Shown here: positions 1 to 7,967 of the stretch, piece by piece
How positions within the stretch are numbered: position 1 is the stretch's first letter
Layout: the number at the start of each line of letters is the position of its first letter
Assembly: GCF_030817275.1 (NCBI RefSeq)
Contig: NZ_JAUSZD010000002.1
Span: forward strand, 806,001 to 870,000
Source of the DNA: Paenibacillus sp. V4I7
Lineage (GTDB): Bacteria; Bacillota; Bacilli; Paenibacillales; NBRC-103111
Direction: 5' to 3'
DNA length: 64,000 nt
Notes under the pieces: generated by a model
Told to the model about the DNA's origin: nothing
What the model saw: the letters and a program-made list of their open reading frames with translations, nothing else
The model's database searches: none
Translations under genes and position numbers: made by a program

Positions 1-252
1 TTGGCTGTAACGCTGGGACTAACCCCCGTACAATTCACCCGTAAGTTTCGCAGGGCGTTCGGGCAAACACCTTCTGAGTTTCTGAATGAGATGCGTCTCA
101 CAAGGGCTCGGCATTTGCTGGAGGAATCAACGCTTACTTTGGATGCGATTGCCGCGAAATGCGGATTCGAAAACGGTTTTTATTTGAGCCGCGTTTTTAC
201 GCAAAAAATGGGCATGGCTCCATCGATCTACCGAAGCAGGCATCGCGTATAA
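1..252 (+). CDS. AraC-family transcriptional regulator, C-terminal part (truncated by window edge)
   Basis: The 83 visible residues are the DNA-binding end of an AraC/XylS regulator. They contain two helix-turn-helix units, the second with the family signature around residues 54-79 (CGFENGFYLSRVF followed by MGMAPSIYR). The N-terminal effector or sensor domain lies outside the window, and the TTG at base 1 is probably just an internal codon because no ribosome-binding site can be seen. The gene is followed immediately by a strong terminator, so it ends its transcription unit. The ligand and target genes cannot be told from this fragment. Confidence 0.88.
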   Translation: MAVTLGLTPVQFTRKFRRAFGQTPSEFLNEMRLTRARHLLEESTLTLDAIAAKCGFENGFYLSRVFTQKMGMAPSIYRSRHRV

Positions 253-258
253 AAAAAA

Positions 259-297
259 GGCACCAACTTTTCCTGAGGAAAAGCTGGAGCCTTTTTT
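259..297 (+). terminator. Rho-independent terminator after the AraC gene
   Basis: A 15-bp stem with wobble pairs (GGCACCAACTTTTCC against GGAAAAGCTGGAGCC) is followed by a run of six T. It starts 6 bases after the AraC stop codon and also faces the end of the convergent permease gene. Confidence 0.85.
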
Positions 298-312
298 CGT
301 TGATTTGGGACA

Positions 313-1425
313 CTAAGGTCCGCTATAAGGTAATTTGCCTTGAACATACTCATCTTCAGGCTTCCGAATCCAGCGTTGTAGGTAACCTTGCGTATACAGA
401 GCTTTGATCAGAATGATCAATACAGGTGAAAGGATGACCCCTGCAAATCCAAAGAGGGAAAGGGATACAATCATGAAGGCTAAGGTCGTAAAGGCCGATA
501 CCCCAAGTGATTCCCCAGTAATCTTTGGCTCCATAACTTGTCTGACGAGGATGACGACCAGGAGTAAGGCACTTAGCCAGATCGCTAGGGTCGTTTGGCC
601 AACAATAAACAGGTAGATGATCCATGGAATGAACAAAGTGGATACGCCGAGCAATGGCAGTACATCGAAGAGGCCTGACAACAGCGCAATCGAGAAAGCA
701 TTGTTAACGCCGAGCATGAGCAAGGCGAAAAATACAACTATGAACGTCAAAGTGATCAATTTGGCTTGCGCTTTTATGTAGGAGACGATACCCTTCACCA
801 CATTTTCTTTAAGAAAAAAGAAGACGGATTTGAAGGTTTTTGGTGTTTTTTCACCTGCAAGGCGTTTCCAAGAATCAATTTCAATGCTAAGGAAGTAGGC
901 TAATATAATCCCAACGATGAAGTTGAACATGAAGGTTGAGAAGGATGTCAGCGAGGCTACCAATCCAGATAAGAAAGCAATGATAAACTTGGAAGCGTTG
1001 CCGGCGAATTGCCCAGCATAATCTTTGGCTTTCACAATAACGTCAGGTGGCAGCGTTTGGAATCGGTCATTCAAATCGCTAATTCTTTGCACAATTTGAT
1101 CGTTGAACACCGCTTGATATTCATCCACCTTATCGACAAGACTCATGATCTGGCTGGTGAAAATGACAGCGGCACCGGTTAGTGCGCCAAGGATGATAAG
1201 GACGAAAATTAAGGTCGAAATCGCCGATGCGATTGACTTGCGTATCCCTTTGCGGTTCAAAAACCGAGCAAAAGGCTCGATCATCATGAAAATGATCAGA
1301 GCCAGGAAGATAGGGGTAGCGATGCGATACAGGTAACTAAATAACAGCATGAATAAATAGACGGTTAGAACAATGAGAGCAATGTCAAAGGCTGTTCTCC
1401 AATATTTCTTGTAAAAAGAAATCAT
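313..1425 (-). CDS. AI-2E family transporter (permease)
   Basis: A 370-residue polytopic membrane protein of the AI-2E/TqsA/YdbI family (PF01594). About eight hydrophobic segments are visible: two near residues 15-50, one at about 65-90, one at about 150-180, and a block from 215 to 350 separated by short loops. Family members export autoinducer-2, act as Na+/H+ antiporters or have unknown substrates, so the substrate here is not assigned. The ATG start has a good GGAGGA site. It lies 19 bases downstream of the methionine aminopeptidase gene on the same strand, so the two probably form an operon. Confidence 0.88.
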   Translation of the reverse strand: MISFYKKYWRTAFDIALIVLTVYLFMLLFSYLYRIATPIFLALIIFMMIEPFARFLNRKGIRKSIASAISTLIFVLIILGALTGAAVIFTSQIMSLVDKVDEYQAVFNDQIVQRISDLNDRFQTLPPDVIVKAKDYAGQFAGNASKFIIAFLSGLVASLTSFSTFMFNFIVGIILAYFLSIEIDSWKRLAGEKTPKTFKSVFFFLKENVVKGIVSYIKAQAKLITLTFIVVFFALLMLGVNNAFSIALLSGLFDVLPLLGVSTLFIPWIIYLFIVGQTTLAIWLSALLLVVILVRQVMEPKITGESLGVSAFTTLAFMIVSLSLFGFAGVILSPVLIILIKALYTQGYLQRWIRKPEDEYVQGKLPYSGP

Positions 1426-1444
1426 GCATGTTCCTCCGGTATCA

Positions 1445-2191
1445 TTATTGTTCGGTCAAAATAATCGGCCCTTGACTCGTAATGGCAATCGTATGTTCAT
1501 ATTGAGCGGACAAACTGCCGTCATAAGTCCTTGCTGTCCATCCATCTTGATCTACTTTGGAATGGTATTTACCTACATTAAGCATCGGTTCAATCGTGAA
1601 GACCATGCCTTCTTTAATCCGCGGCCCTTTGCCTGCTGGTCCATAATGAGGCACTTGCGGCTCTTCATGCATTTCGGAGCCAATCCCGTGACCAATAAAA
1701 TCTCTTACAACGGAAAAACCATGCGATTCAGCGTACACTTGGATGGCATGCGACACATCACCGATACGATTGCCGGGAACAGCTTGCTCAATTCCTTTGT
1801 ATAAAGATTCTTTCGTTACTTTCAGCAATTTCTCGGCAACTGGAGAAATGTTACCCACCGCATAAGACCACGCGGAGTCTGCCAACCAACCATCTATACG
1901 TACAACCATGTCGATGGTTACAATATCGCCGTCATTCAGAGGCTCCTTCTTAGGAAAACCGTGACAGATCACGTCGTTGACGGATGCACAAGTGGCATAT
2001 TGATAACCGTGATACCCTTTTTGCTCAGGAGTGGCCCCGTGCTTAGTCAGAAAGCCCTCTACGAATTGGTCGATTTCCCAGGAGGTTATACCAGGTCGAA
2101 TTATCTTGGCAATTTCTTTATGGCAATCAGCCAGGATGCGACCCGCTCTGCCCATCTTTTCAATTTGTTCTTTTGATTTGATTGTGATCAT
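1445..2191 (-). CDS. map: Methionine aminopeptidase, type I
   Basis: A 248-residue cytoplasmic metallopeptidase that removes the N-terminal methionine from nascent proteins. The pita-bread-fold metal ligands are recognisable: the two Asp of the IDMVVRIDGWLADSAW region, the His of GHGIGSEMHEEPQVPHYG, the Glu of FTIEPML and the Glu of AQYEHTIAIT. The substrate-pocket His is in NDVICHGFP. Length is normal for a type I enzyme. The ATG is preceded by AGAGGAG. Bacillales often carry two map copies, one in the ribosomal protein cluster. This one is outside such a cluster and sits upstream of a membrane permease, so it is probably the second copy. Confidence 0.93.
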   Translation of the reverse strand: MITIKSKEQIEKMGRAGRILADCHKEIAKIIRPGITSWEIDQFVEGFLTKHGATPEQKGYHGYQYATCASVNDVICHGFPKKEPLNDGDIVTIDMVVRIDGWLADSAWSYAVGNISPVAEKLLKVTKESLYKGIEQAVPGNRIGDVSHAIQVYAESHGFSVVRDFIGHGIGSEMHEEPQVPHYGPAGKGPRIKEGMVFTIEPMLNVGKYHSKVDQDGWTARTYDGSLSAQYEHTIAITSQGPIILTEQ

Positions 2192-2229
2192 CTTGCTCCA
2201 CTCCTCTGGTGATATTCCCTAATTATTCA

Positions 2230-2589
2230 TTATGTCCACTTTGCTGACCATAACTTCATTTCTTTTATTATTTGATGCAAATCCTGGCCTTTGGGTGTCA
2301 AAGTATACTCGACCGTAACAGGAACCGTAGGGTAAGCCATTCGTTCCAAAACCCCATGTTCCTCAAGGTGACGAAGGATATCCGTTAATGATTTAGGGCT
2401 GACTCCAGTTATCTGGCGCTGCAGCTCGCCGAAACGTTTCGTTCCGCAAAATAATTCGCGAAGCACGAGAAAAGCCCATTTTCCACCAATAACTTCAAGT
2501 GTTCTCTCAACCGAGCATTCGATTTCTTTGGGTACTTTAGGAACATAGTTGCTGAGTGGAGCGACTTTTTCATTCTCTAGGGTTGACAT
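2230..2589 (-). CDS. HxlR-family transcriptional regulator
   Basis: A 119-residue winged-helix protein of the HxlR/MarR-like family. It shows the characteristic start CSVERTLEVIGGKWAFLVL, then the recognition segment TGVSPKSLTDILRHLEEHGV and the wing ending in EYTLTPKG. An in-frame TTG lies six codons further upstream, but the AGGAAG Shine-Dalgarno sequence sits between the two and is correctly spaced only for the ATG at 2589, which I chose. A perfect inverted repeat lies 30 bases upstream and is likely its operator, so the gene is probably autoregulated. No conserved cysteine sensor stands out apart from C30 and C49. The target gene is unknown; the divergent HesB-like operon is the obvious candidate. 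Confidence 0.87.
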   Translation of the reverse strand: MSTLENEKVAPLSNYVPKVPKEIECSVERTLEVIGGKWAFLVLRELFCGTKRFGELQRQITGVSPKSLTDILRHLEEHGVLERMAYPTVPVTVEYTLTPKGQDLHQIIKEMKLWSAKWT

Positions 2590-2618
2590 AAGACCGCTTC
2601 CTTTCAAATTGAATGTAT

Positions 2619-2646
2619 GTAACTAACTTATATGTAAGTTAGTTAC
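2619..2646. promoter_or_regulatory. Perfect inverted repeat, probable HxlR operator
   Basis: Two 12-bp arms, GTAACTAACTTA and TAAGTTAGTTAC, are separated by 4 bases and match perfectly. The site lies between the HxlR start codon (2589) and the divergently transcribed HesB-like gene (2807). The GTAACTnnCTTA pattern resembles operators described for HxlR-family proteins. Its role is inferred from position and symmetry. Confidence 0.7.
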
Positions 2647-2806
2647 TTCCGTGTAATTAGTGCTCTTTGTGCTCACTACTATGTATTTTAAAGTTCGTTT
2701 AGTGAATTAGCAAGAAGTAAGGGATGACTTGGGGCAAAGGTTGATTTCGTGCCTTAGATTCTTTACAATAAGAAATAAAAATTAATGTTTCAGGAGATGT
2801 GTACAT

Positions 2807-3109
2807 ATGAACGTCAAAATTTCTCGTAATGCTGCTAAAGTACTTCATTTGGAGCTTGATAAAGAAGAAAACAAAGGATTATTGGTTCGCGTTCAAGTGA
2901 CTCATTCGCACGGTGACCATGCTCACTATGGTTTGGGTCTTGACGATAAATCAGAAAATGACGTCCTTGTAAGCACAGATAAAGGTATTGACGTTATTCT
3001 AGATAAAAATGAGCCTTTGCTGGATGGCATCCGTATTGATTACTTCTACACACCAGAAGAAGGCTTCATGATTACGAACCCAAGCAAGGGGAATCACGGA
3101 GATCACTAA
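2807..3109 (+). CDS. HesB/IscA-like fold protein without cysteines
   Basis: A 100-residue protein with the overall pattern of the HesB/YadR/YfhF Fe-S biogenesis superfamily: ISRNAAKVLHLEL at the start, GLLVRVQV in the first strand pair and the terminal YFYTPEEGFMITNP. Classical A-type Fe-S carriers have three conserved cysteines; this protein has none and instead shows a His-rich loop, HSHGDHAHYG (residues about 33-42), and a His-rich end NHGDH. It therefore probably does not build clusters in the IscA way, although metal binding by the histidines is possible. The ATG has an AGGAGA site. Its stop codon overlaps the next start by one base, so the two genes are translationally coupled. Confidence 0.75.
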   Translation: MNVKISRNAAKVLHLELDKEENKGLLVRVQVTHSHGDHAHYGLGLDDKSENDVLVSTDKGIDVILDKNEPLLDGIRIDYFYTPEEGFMITNPSKGNHGDH

Positions 3110-3330
3110 TGCGCAATGATATTCGCATTTGTGATAAATGCAAACACATGAAAGTGAAGACTGCCCTTTCTAAGATAAGTGTCATTGCACCCGATGCTGA
3201 AGTCAAAGTTGCCTGCAAATCATATTGCGGTCCTTGTTCCCGATTTGCATTTATTTTTATTAATGGACGCTATGTGACAGCACCAACAGAAGACGAAGCG
3301 ATTGAAAAGGCAAAAAAGTATGTAAAATGA
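3109..3330 (+). CDS. DUF1450 family protein (YuzB-like)
   Basis: A 73-residue cytoplasmic protein with an N-terminal CDKC pair and a CKSYCGPC cluster (residues about 36-43), the pattern of the DUF1450/YuzB family of Bacillales. The arrangement CxxC plus CxxxCxxC suggests metal or redox chemistry, but the function of the family is not established. The start codon shares its A with the stop codon of the HesB-like gene (TAATG), which ties the two products together. A bidirectional terminator follows directly. Confidence 0.8.
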   Translation: MRNDIRICDKCKHMKVKTALSKISVIAPDAEVKVACKSYCGPCSRFAFIFINGRYVTAPTEDEAIEKAKKYVK

Positions 3331-3331
3331 G

Positions 3332-3369
3332 AAAAAGCATCCGCCCACTTTGGGGTTGGATGCTTTTTT
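3332..3369. terminator. Bidirectional terminator between DUF1450 and glutathione peroxidase genes
   Basis: The stem AAAAAGCATCC / GGATGCTTTTTT has A-tracts and T-tracts on both sides, so it can end transcription from both convergent genes. Confidence 0.85.
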
Positions 3370-3382
3370 ACATTCAAAGAAA

Positions 3383-3877
3383 TTAAGCATGAACTGCTGA
3401 TTTCTCCAACAGCTTGCGAATTTGGCTGTCTATTTTGCTTGGTGAAGTGGTAGGGGAGAATCGTTTAATCACATTGCCTTGCTGATCAACTAAAAACTTT
3501 GTGAAATTCCATTTAATGCTTGAACCGAGAAGACCTGAAGCCTGCTTTTTCAGGTATTGGTAAAGCGGATGGGCGTCTGCGCCGTTCACATTGATTTTGG
3601 AGAACAACGGAAAGGTAACACCGAAATTAATTTGGCAAGCTTGCTCGACTTGAGTATCGTCGCCGGGTTCCTGGTCCTTAAATTGATTGCACGGAAATCC
3701 TAACACGCTAAAACCTTGTTCCTTATATGTGTCATGGAGCTCTTGAAGTCCTTTGAATTGAGGAGCAAAGCCGCACATCGTTGCGGTATTCACAATAAGC
3801 AGCACTTGACCTTGGTAATCAGCAAGAGACTTTTCTTCACCGCGGATTGTACGAACTGTAAATTGATGAACGTTCAA
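3383..3877 (-). CDS. Glutathione peroxidase-family peroxidase
   Basis: A 164-residue thioredoxin-fold peroxidase (BsaA/Gpx family) that reduces hydroperoxides, in Bacillales most likely with thioredoxin because glutathione is absent. The catalytic tetrad is visible: Cys in VNTATMCGF (about residue 35), Gln in PCNQFKDQEPG, and Trp/Asn in KWNFTKFLVD. The usual NVASxCG motif is here NTATMCG. Cys62 in FPCNQF and Cys81 are possible resolving residues. Translation starts at a TTG preceded by AAAGGAGG at 8 bases, so the start is clear. Confidence 0.92.
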   Translation of the reverse strand: MNVHQFTVRTIRGEEKSLADYQGQVLLIVNTATMCGFAPQFKGLQELHDTYKEQGFSVLGFPCNQFKDQEPGDDTQVEQACQINFGVTFPLFSKINVNGADAHPLYQYLKKQASGLLGSSIKWNFTKFLVDQQGNVIKRFSPTTSPSKIDSQIRKLLEKSAVHA

Positions 3878-4047
3878 AAGGGCCGCCTCCTTTGTTTTAT
3901 CTTACACAAATTAAATGTGTGCAATTTTAACGGATTTGAAAAGCTGTTTTTTTAGTTTACATTTTTTTCATATCCCTCTGACACTCCACGAATATATAAA
4001 CATTATGCTTATCACAGTGAAAGTTTATTAGATGATGGAGGGTTTAT

Positions 4048-5538
4048 ATGAAAAGATTACTCAGAAGAAAACGACTGCTAATTGTACTTGCGGCCATTTG
4101 TGCCGTTTTTACAACAACTGTCGTATCCGCAGGACAAGCTACCTTGGAGGCTATTGCTGTAAAGTTTCAACTAACTTCCGGCGGGAAAACGCTTACGCTT
4201 GATAAAGATCCCGTTGTCATTAACGGTAGCACATATGTTTCTCTTCGTACCATTGGTGAAGCGCTTGGTAAACAAATCGAATGGAATGAATGGAATCAAT
4301 CCATCACGCTTAAAGATATTCCTAAAGTGACTGGTAAATTTGAGTGGAAAAATGCTCCTGTGCTTGATAAAGGTATTCAAGAAGGCGGGTTCTCAGGTCT
4401 GGTTCACTTAGCTAAAGATGCTGCAGATACGTTCTATACGTTGGCAGATCGTGGACCCAACGGTGAAGTAGGTAAAGATAAACTTCGCACATTCCCGATC
4501 GATAACTACACGCCACGTATTTATAAATTCAAAATTACGAACGGAAACATTGAAATCTTGGAGACGATCAAACTCTCGCTTCCGGATGGCAAATTAGATA
4601 AAGTAAGCCATAGCAAATACATAACAGGACTGCCGAACTTGGTTGGAATTGATGAAGTACCGTATGATGAGAAAGGTGTTACGAAGCTGGCTTATGATCC
4701 GGATGGTCTTGATCTGGAAGGTATCGCATATAGCCCATCTGACGATACATTTTGGGTTTCAGATGAGTATCGCCCATCCATTCTTCAAGTGAAACGTGAT
4801 GGCACGATACTAGGACGCTACGTCCCTAAAGGCGCTAAAGACAAGCTCGTTCAAGCCGGTGCTCAAACGCCAATTTTTGATACACTGCCTGAGGTTTACA
4901 ATACGCGTATTTCCAACCGTGGATTCGAAGGGGTGACGATTTCCCCAGACGGTAAATTCTTGTATACGTCCATTCAAAGTCCAATGGCAAATCCGGATAA
5001 GAAAACAGGGGAGTCATCCAGAAATCTGCGTATCCTCAAAATGGACCTAGCCACGAAACAAATTGTGGGTGAGTATGTTTATGTGGCTGAGCAAGCTGGC
5101 ATGTTCGTTAAAGTGAATCAAAAAGATATCGTGATCAGTGATCTCTCCGCACTATCCAGTGATGAGCTGCTTGTGGATGAGCGTGATAAGAATGCGGGTG
5201 CTGACGCACAGCTGAAACGAATTTACAAATCCGATTTCTCTAAGGCTACGAATATTTTAGGAAAAGATACAAGCAAAAACTTGGAAAGCCTATCCGTTCA
5301 GCAGCTCAAAGACCAAGGTATTCAACCAGTTAGCAAGGAATTAATTGTCGATATTGCTAAACTAGGATACCCGTATGAGAAGATTGAAGGCTTGACGGTT
5401 GTTGACAAAAATACAATTGCGATTGTTAACGACAATGACTTCGGTATTAGCTATGACGATAAAGGCGTATTAACACTAACAAGCGCGCCAACACAATTAC
5501 AACTTATTCAAGTTTCAGACGACTTATCCACGAAATAA
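4048..5538 (+). CDS. Secreted esterase-like activity of phytase family protein with copper-amine-oxidase N-like domain
   Basis: A 496-residue exported protein. Residues 1-28 form a signal peptide (RKRLLIVLAAICAVF, then VVSAGQA). Residues about 40-90 match the copper amine oxidase N-terminal-like domain (PF07833), with DPVVINGSTYVSLRTIGEAL and WNEWNQSITL. This module is common in Paenibacillus cell-surface proteins. Residues about 105-490 match the esterase-like activity of phytase family (PF13449): LADRGPNGE, DLEGIAYSPSDDTFWVSDEY, NRGFEGVTISPDGKFLY and KIEGLTVVDKNTIAIVNDND fit a beta-propeller. The expected substrate is a phosphoester or ester outside the cell, but it is not proved for the family. 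The ATG has a GGAGGG site and a good terminator follows. Confidence 0.88.
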   Translation: MKRLLRRKRLLIVLAAICAVFTTTVVSAGQATLEAIAVKFQLTSGGKTLTLDKDPVVINGSTYVSLRTIGEALGKQIEWNEWNQSITLKDIPKVTGKFEWKNAPVLDKGIQEGGFSGLVHLAKDAADTFYTLADRGPNGEVGKDKLRTFPIDNYTPRIYKFKITNGNIEILETIKLSLPDGKLDKVSHSKYITGLPNLVGIDEVPYDEKGVTKLAYDPDGLDLEGIAYSPSDDTFWVSDEYRPSILQVKRDGTILGRYVPKGAKDKLVQAGAQTPIFDTLPEVYNTRISNRGFEGVTISPDGKFLYTSIQSPMANPDKKTGESSRNLRILKMDLATKQIVGEYVYVAEQAGMFVKVNQKDIVISDLSALSSDELLVDERDKNAGADAQLKRIYKSDFSKATNILGKDTSKNLESLSVQQLKDQGIQPVSKELIVDIAKLGYPYEKIEGLTVVDKNTIAIVNDNDFGISYDDKGVLTLTSAPTQLQLIQVSDDLSTK

Positions 5539-5546
5539 AGTAAACG

Positions 5547-5590
5547 AAAACCCAGTTCATCGAGGCGCTCTCCGTGGTCTGGGTTTTATT
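5547..5590. terminator. Terminator shared by two convergent genes
   Basis: AAAACCCAG pairs with CTGGGTTTT across a 23-base loop, with A- and T-rich flanks. It sits between the stop of the phytase-esterase gene and the stop of the epimerase gene. Confidence 0.75.
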
Positions 5591-5592
5591 AT

Positions 5593-6480
5593 TTAAACCA
5601 TATCAGCGAGGGCTTTGTCTACGAAAGAATATTTAAACGTAAAGCCATGCTCTAATAATACGCGAGGGAGCACCTTCTGACCTTCCAAAAGCAGCGTAGA
5701 TAACTCACCGAACATTATTTTTAAAATAAAAGCGGGAAGCGGGAAAAGATTAGGTCTCCGCATTGCTTTCGCTAAGGCCCGTCCAAACTCCTTATTCGTG
5801 ACCGGATTCGGCGCTGTCGCATTAACAGGACCTAGAATCGCTTCATTCTGAATGCAAAAATCGATAAGCCTCACCATATCATCGATGTGAATCCAGGAGA
5901 GCCATTGCTTGCCGCTGCCTATGGGACCGCCAACACCAAGCTTATAAGGCAAGGCCATTTTTGGGAATGCGCCTTCCTTGCCATCTAGAACAAGGCCAAC
6001 GCGGACTTTTACGATTCGTGTTCCCTGTATCTGATCAGCCGCGGCTTCCCACTGTTCGACTACCTTCGATAAGAAATCCACAGGGCGATGCGGACTTCGT
6101 TCGTCAAAGGTTTCGGTTTCTGAGGTCCCGTAAACGGACATTCCTGAAGCATTAACGACGACTTTCGGTTTCACATCCATGCGTTCTACAAGCTGAGCCA
6201 CTTGCACAGCCGCTTTTAGACGAGACCCAACGATTCGTTCTTTGGCTGCAGCTGTCCAACGCTGATTTATCGACTCACCAGCTAAATTTACTATGGCATC
6301 CAGTCCTGCGAATGCGCTCGAATCCGTCTTTAGTTGATCCCAAGTGACGGTGCGTACATGCTCTATAACAGCTCTGGGTGAACGTGAAATATTGATGACT
6401 TCATGACCTTGCTGCTGCAAATGAGAAATCAATCGTTTGCCTATAAACCCGCTGCCGCCGGTGACTGCTACTTTCATCAT
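5593..6480 (-). CDS. TIGR01777 family NAD-dependent epimerase/oxidoreductase (YfcH-like)
   Basis: A 295-residue extended short-chain dehydrogenase-like protein. The nucleotide-binding motif TGGSGFIGKRLISHL is at the very N-terminus, followed by AIVNLAGESINQRW and NASGMSVYG (active-site Tyr region). The C-terminal segment VLPRVLLEHGFTFKYS is the DUF1731 tail typical of the TIGR01777 subgroup. Substrate is unknown; the plant and bacterial relatives have been linked to cell division or plastid function. Two adjacent ATG codons follow the AAAGGAGG site; either could start. It is a single gene transcribed convergently with its left neighbour. Confidence 0.9.
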   Translation of the reverse strand: MMKVAVTGGSGFIGKRLISHLQQQGHEVINISRSPRAVIEHVRTVTWDQLKTDSSAFAGLDAIVNLAGESINQRWTAAAKERIVGSRLKAAVQVAQLVERMDVKPKVVVNASGMSVYGTSETETFDERSPHRPVDFLSKVVEQWEAAADQIQGTRIVKVRVGLVLDGKEGAFPKMALPYKLGVGGPIGSGKQWLSWIHIDDMVRLIDFCIQNEAILGPVNATAPNPVTNKEFGRALAKAMRRPNLFPLPAFILKIMFGELSTLLLEGQKVLPRVLLEHGFTFKYSFVDKALADMV

Positions 6481-6588
6481 TCAGCACCTCCTTTCTTTTA
6501 TTATAGGGCCTATATACAATGTTTTCCAATCTGCGTTATTCTTCTCTTTACATTACTATGTTATATTGGAAATAGGGAGGGATGCCAA

Positions 6589-7590
6589 ATGTTTCGTTTT
6601 TTATTCCGAAAATCACCCAAACCGTCCAAGAGAAGTCGCGTAGGCAAATCCAAACCGGACTTTCGAGCTTCAGATCTACCCCAAGGGCTTGGTTTGCTAG
6701 AAGGAGTTCCGTTAGAACGTATCGTTACTAAGCTGAATAGTGCACTTCCACTTGATTATGTAGAAAGACTCCAATATCGCGTAAAAGCTGGGAATCCTTC
6801 CATGTCCGATGACGAGTTTGCCTGTAAATGGTTCGAATTAAAGCGATTTTTCCTGATGAATCTCATTTTAAAAAGAACTCCGATGTTTAGCAGCGAAATC
6901 GATGAAATTTGGCATGAGATGCTGATGTTTACGAGAGAATATCAACGGTTCGGGGATCAATTCGCTGGTGGCGTTATTCATCATTCACCTGAACGTGAAC
7001 CGAAGCAAATGCCGGGTGAACGTGCTTGGTTCGATTGGGTATATGCGCACTTGTTCGAGTTCGCTCCAACGAGTTCACGATGCTGGAACGGTTTTTTCCG
7101 CAATCCGCTGGATGAGGAACGTACAGATTTGCTTCGCAAAGCGAATGAAGAAGAAATCGCCGAGCAATGGTTCGATATGGAGCAGGCGAAGCGGTATCCA
7201 GAAGTTGCAGAGACGATCCGCGTACTAATCACGCAGGCGATTAAAGAAGCCAGACATTCAGTGAACAGTCGCAGGTTTGAGGACACAGGCTGGAAGGATT
7301 CACTAACAAACCCGAACAACATGGTGTATATGGCAGGAGCCATGATGTTCTTCTCCATTCAGGATAATGGTAACTATACAAGCGGGATGAACTCGCAGTG
7401 GCCTGAGGCTGGACTAGAATCGGAGAAATACAAGCAAAGCAGCTGTTCTTCATCGGGTTGTGGCGGCTATGGAAGCAATAACGACAGCTCAGGAGATCAA
7501 GGTAGTGGTAGCTCTAGCAGCTGCAGCTCCGGCTCGGGTTCTTCTTGCTCGTCAGGGTCGAGCTGCGGGTCTGGATGCGGCGGCAGTTAA
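6589..7590 (+). CDS. GRDP-like (glycine-rich domain) protein with Ser/Gly/Cys-rich tail
   Basis: A 333-residue protein of unknown function. The central segment EIDEIWHEMLMFTREYQRF and GGVIHHSPE matches the GRDP-like/DUF1399 pattern (a WH element with a later HH). Residues from about 287 to the end are almost entirely Ser, Gly and Cys, with CGGYG and a series of C-separated S/G runs. Similar Ser/Cys tails end TIGR04222-type membrane proteins. There is no signal peptide or clear membrane segment, and the N-terminus is basic (FRKSPKPSKRSR). An in-frame opening extends further upstream, but the GGGAGGG site at 6575 fixes the ATG at 6589. It seems monocistronic, with a terminator about 110 bases downstream. 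Confidence 0.72.
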   Translation: MFRFLFRKSPKPSKRSRVGKSKPDFRASDLPQGLGLLEGVPLERIVTKLNSALPLDYVERLQYRVKAGNPSMSDDEFACKWFELKRFFLMNLILKRTPMFSSEIDEIWHEMLMFTREYQRFGDQFAGGVIHHSPEREPKQMPGERAWFDWVYAHLFEFAPTSSRCWNGFFRNPLDEERTDLLRKANEEEIAEQWFDMEQAKRYPEVAETIRVLITQAIKEARHSVNSRRFEDTGWKDSLTNPNNMVYMAGAMMFFSIQDNGNYTSGMNSQWPEAGLESEKYKQSSCSSSGCGGYGSNNDSSGDQGSGSSSSCSSGSGSSCSSGSSCGSGCGGS

Positions 7591-7697
7591 CGTAAGCTGC
7601 GGAAGCAGCATTCTGTTCGTAAAATCGCATGACCCCGACTGGGGTTCCGGGTAAAGCGGTGAATGGACACTAGGAACATGATGAAAACTTTCTTTTG

Positions 7698-7727
7698 GAC
7701 ACTCTCCGTCGGAGGGTGTCTTTTGTT
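7698..7727 (+). terminator. Terminator hairpin, also the insertion site of the intron remnant
   Basis: A 10-bp stem GACACTCTCC / GGAGGGTGTC with a 3-base loop is followed by TTTTGTT. It probably ends the GRDP-like gene's transcript. The next base, 7728, is the first base of a group II intron-like sequence, which is the arrangement expected for group IIC introns. Confidence 0.82.
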
Positions 7728-7886
7728 GTGCGCCCAGCATGGGCGCTATCTACAGGTTTCAAGTCCTGAATGGCGAAGGCAGTAGTAGCCATTAGCTTAA
7801 GACAAGGGTGTCGCCCGCGAGGATGAATCTAAAGGAAGTCAGCGGCTCACAGATTCAAAACTAGAGCCAAATTGGAGACACATATC
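7728..7886 (+). mobile_element. Group IIC intron, 5' remnant (domain I only)
   Basis: The sequence starts GTGCGCCCAGCATGGGCGC and continues with GGTTTCAAGTCCTGAATGG, GGCGAAGGCAGTAGTAGCC, AAGACAAGGGTGTC and ATCTAAAGGAAG. This order of elements is the 5' end and domain I of group IIC introns of the Oceanobacillus and Bacillus halodurans type. Similarity fades after about 7846. No reverse transcriptase gene and no domain V follow, so it is a dead remnant. It now forms part of the region upstream of the MFS gene. Everything in the 377-base gap between 7590 and 7968 is therefore terminator, intron remnant and promoter. Confidence 0.8.
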
Positions 7887-7899
7887 GTCATTTTTCGTG

Positions 7900-7905
7900 T
7901 ATAAT
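7900..7905 (+). promoter_or_regulatory. Possible -10 box of the MFS gene
   Basis: TATAAT lies 62 bases upstream of the MFS start codon and just after the intron remnant. No convincing -35 box is found at 16-18 bases, so the promoter is tentative. Confidence 0.4.
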
Positions 7906-7967
7906 TGGAATTCGGTGTCGATTTCTTTGACCTTCGGTAAATTAAACAGCGATAGGAGTCATCTCTA

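Noticed and set aside
7440-7590. Cys/Ser-rich tail as a lanthipeptide or bacteriocin precursor
   Set aside because: It is the end of a 333-residue protein, with no leader peptide, modification enzyme or exporter next to it.
7460-7654. Overlapping frame in the Ser/Gly/Cys-coding region
   Set aside because: Repetitive codons open other frames by chance; the GRDP-like frame has the correct start and domain.
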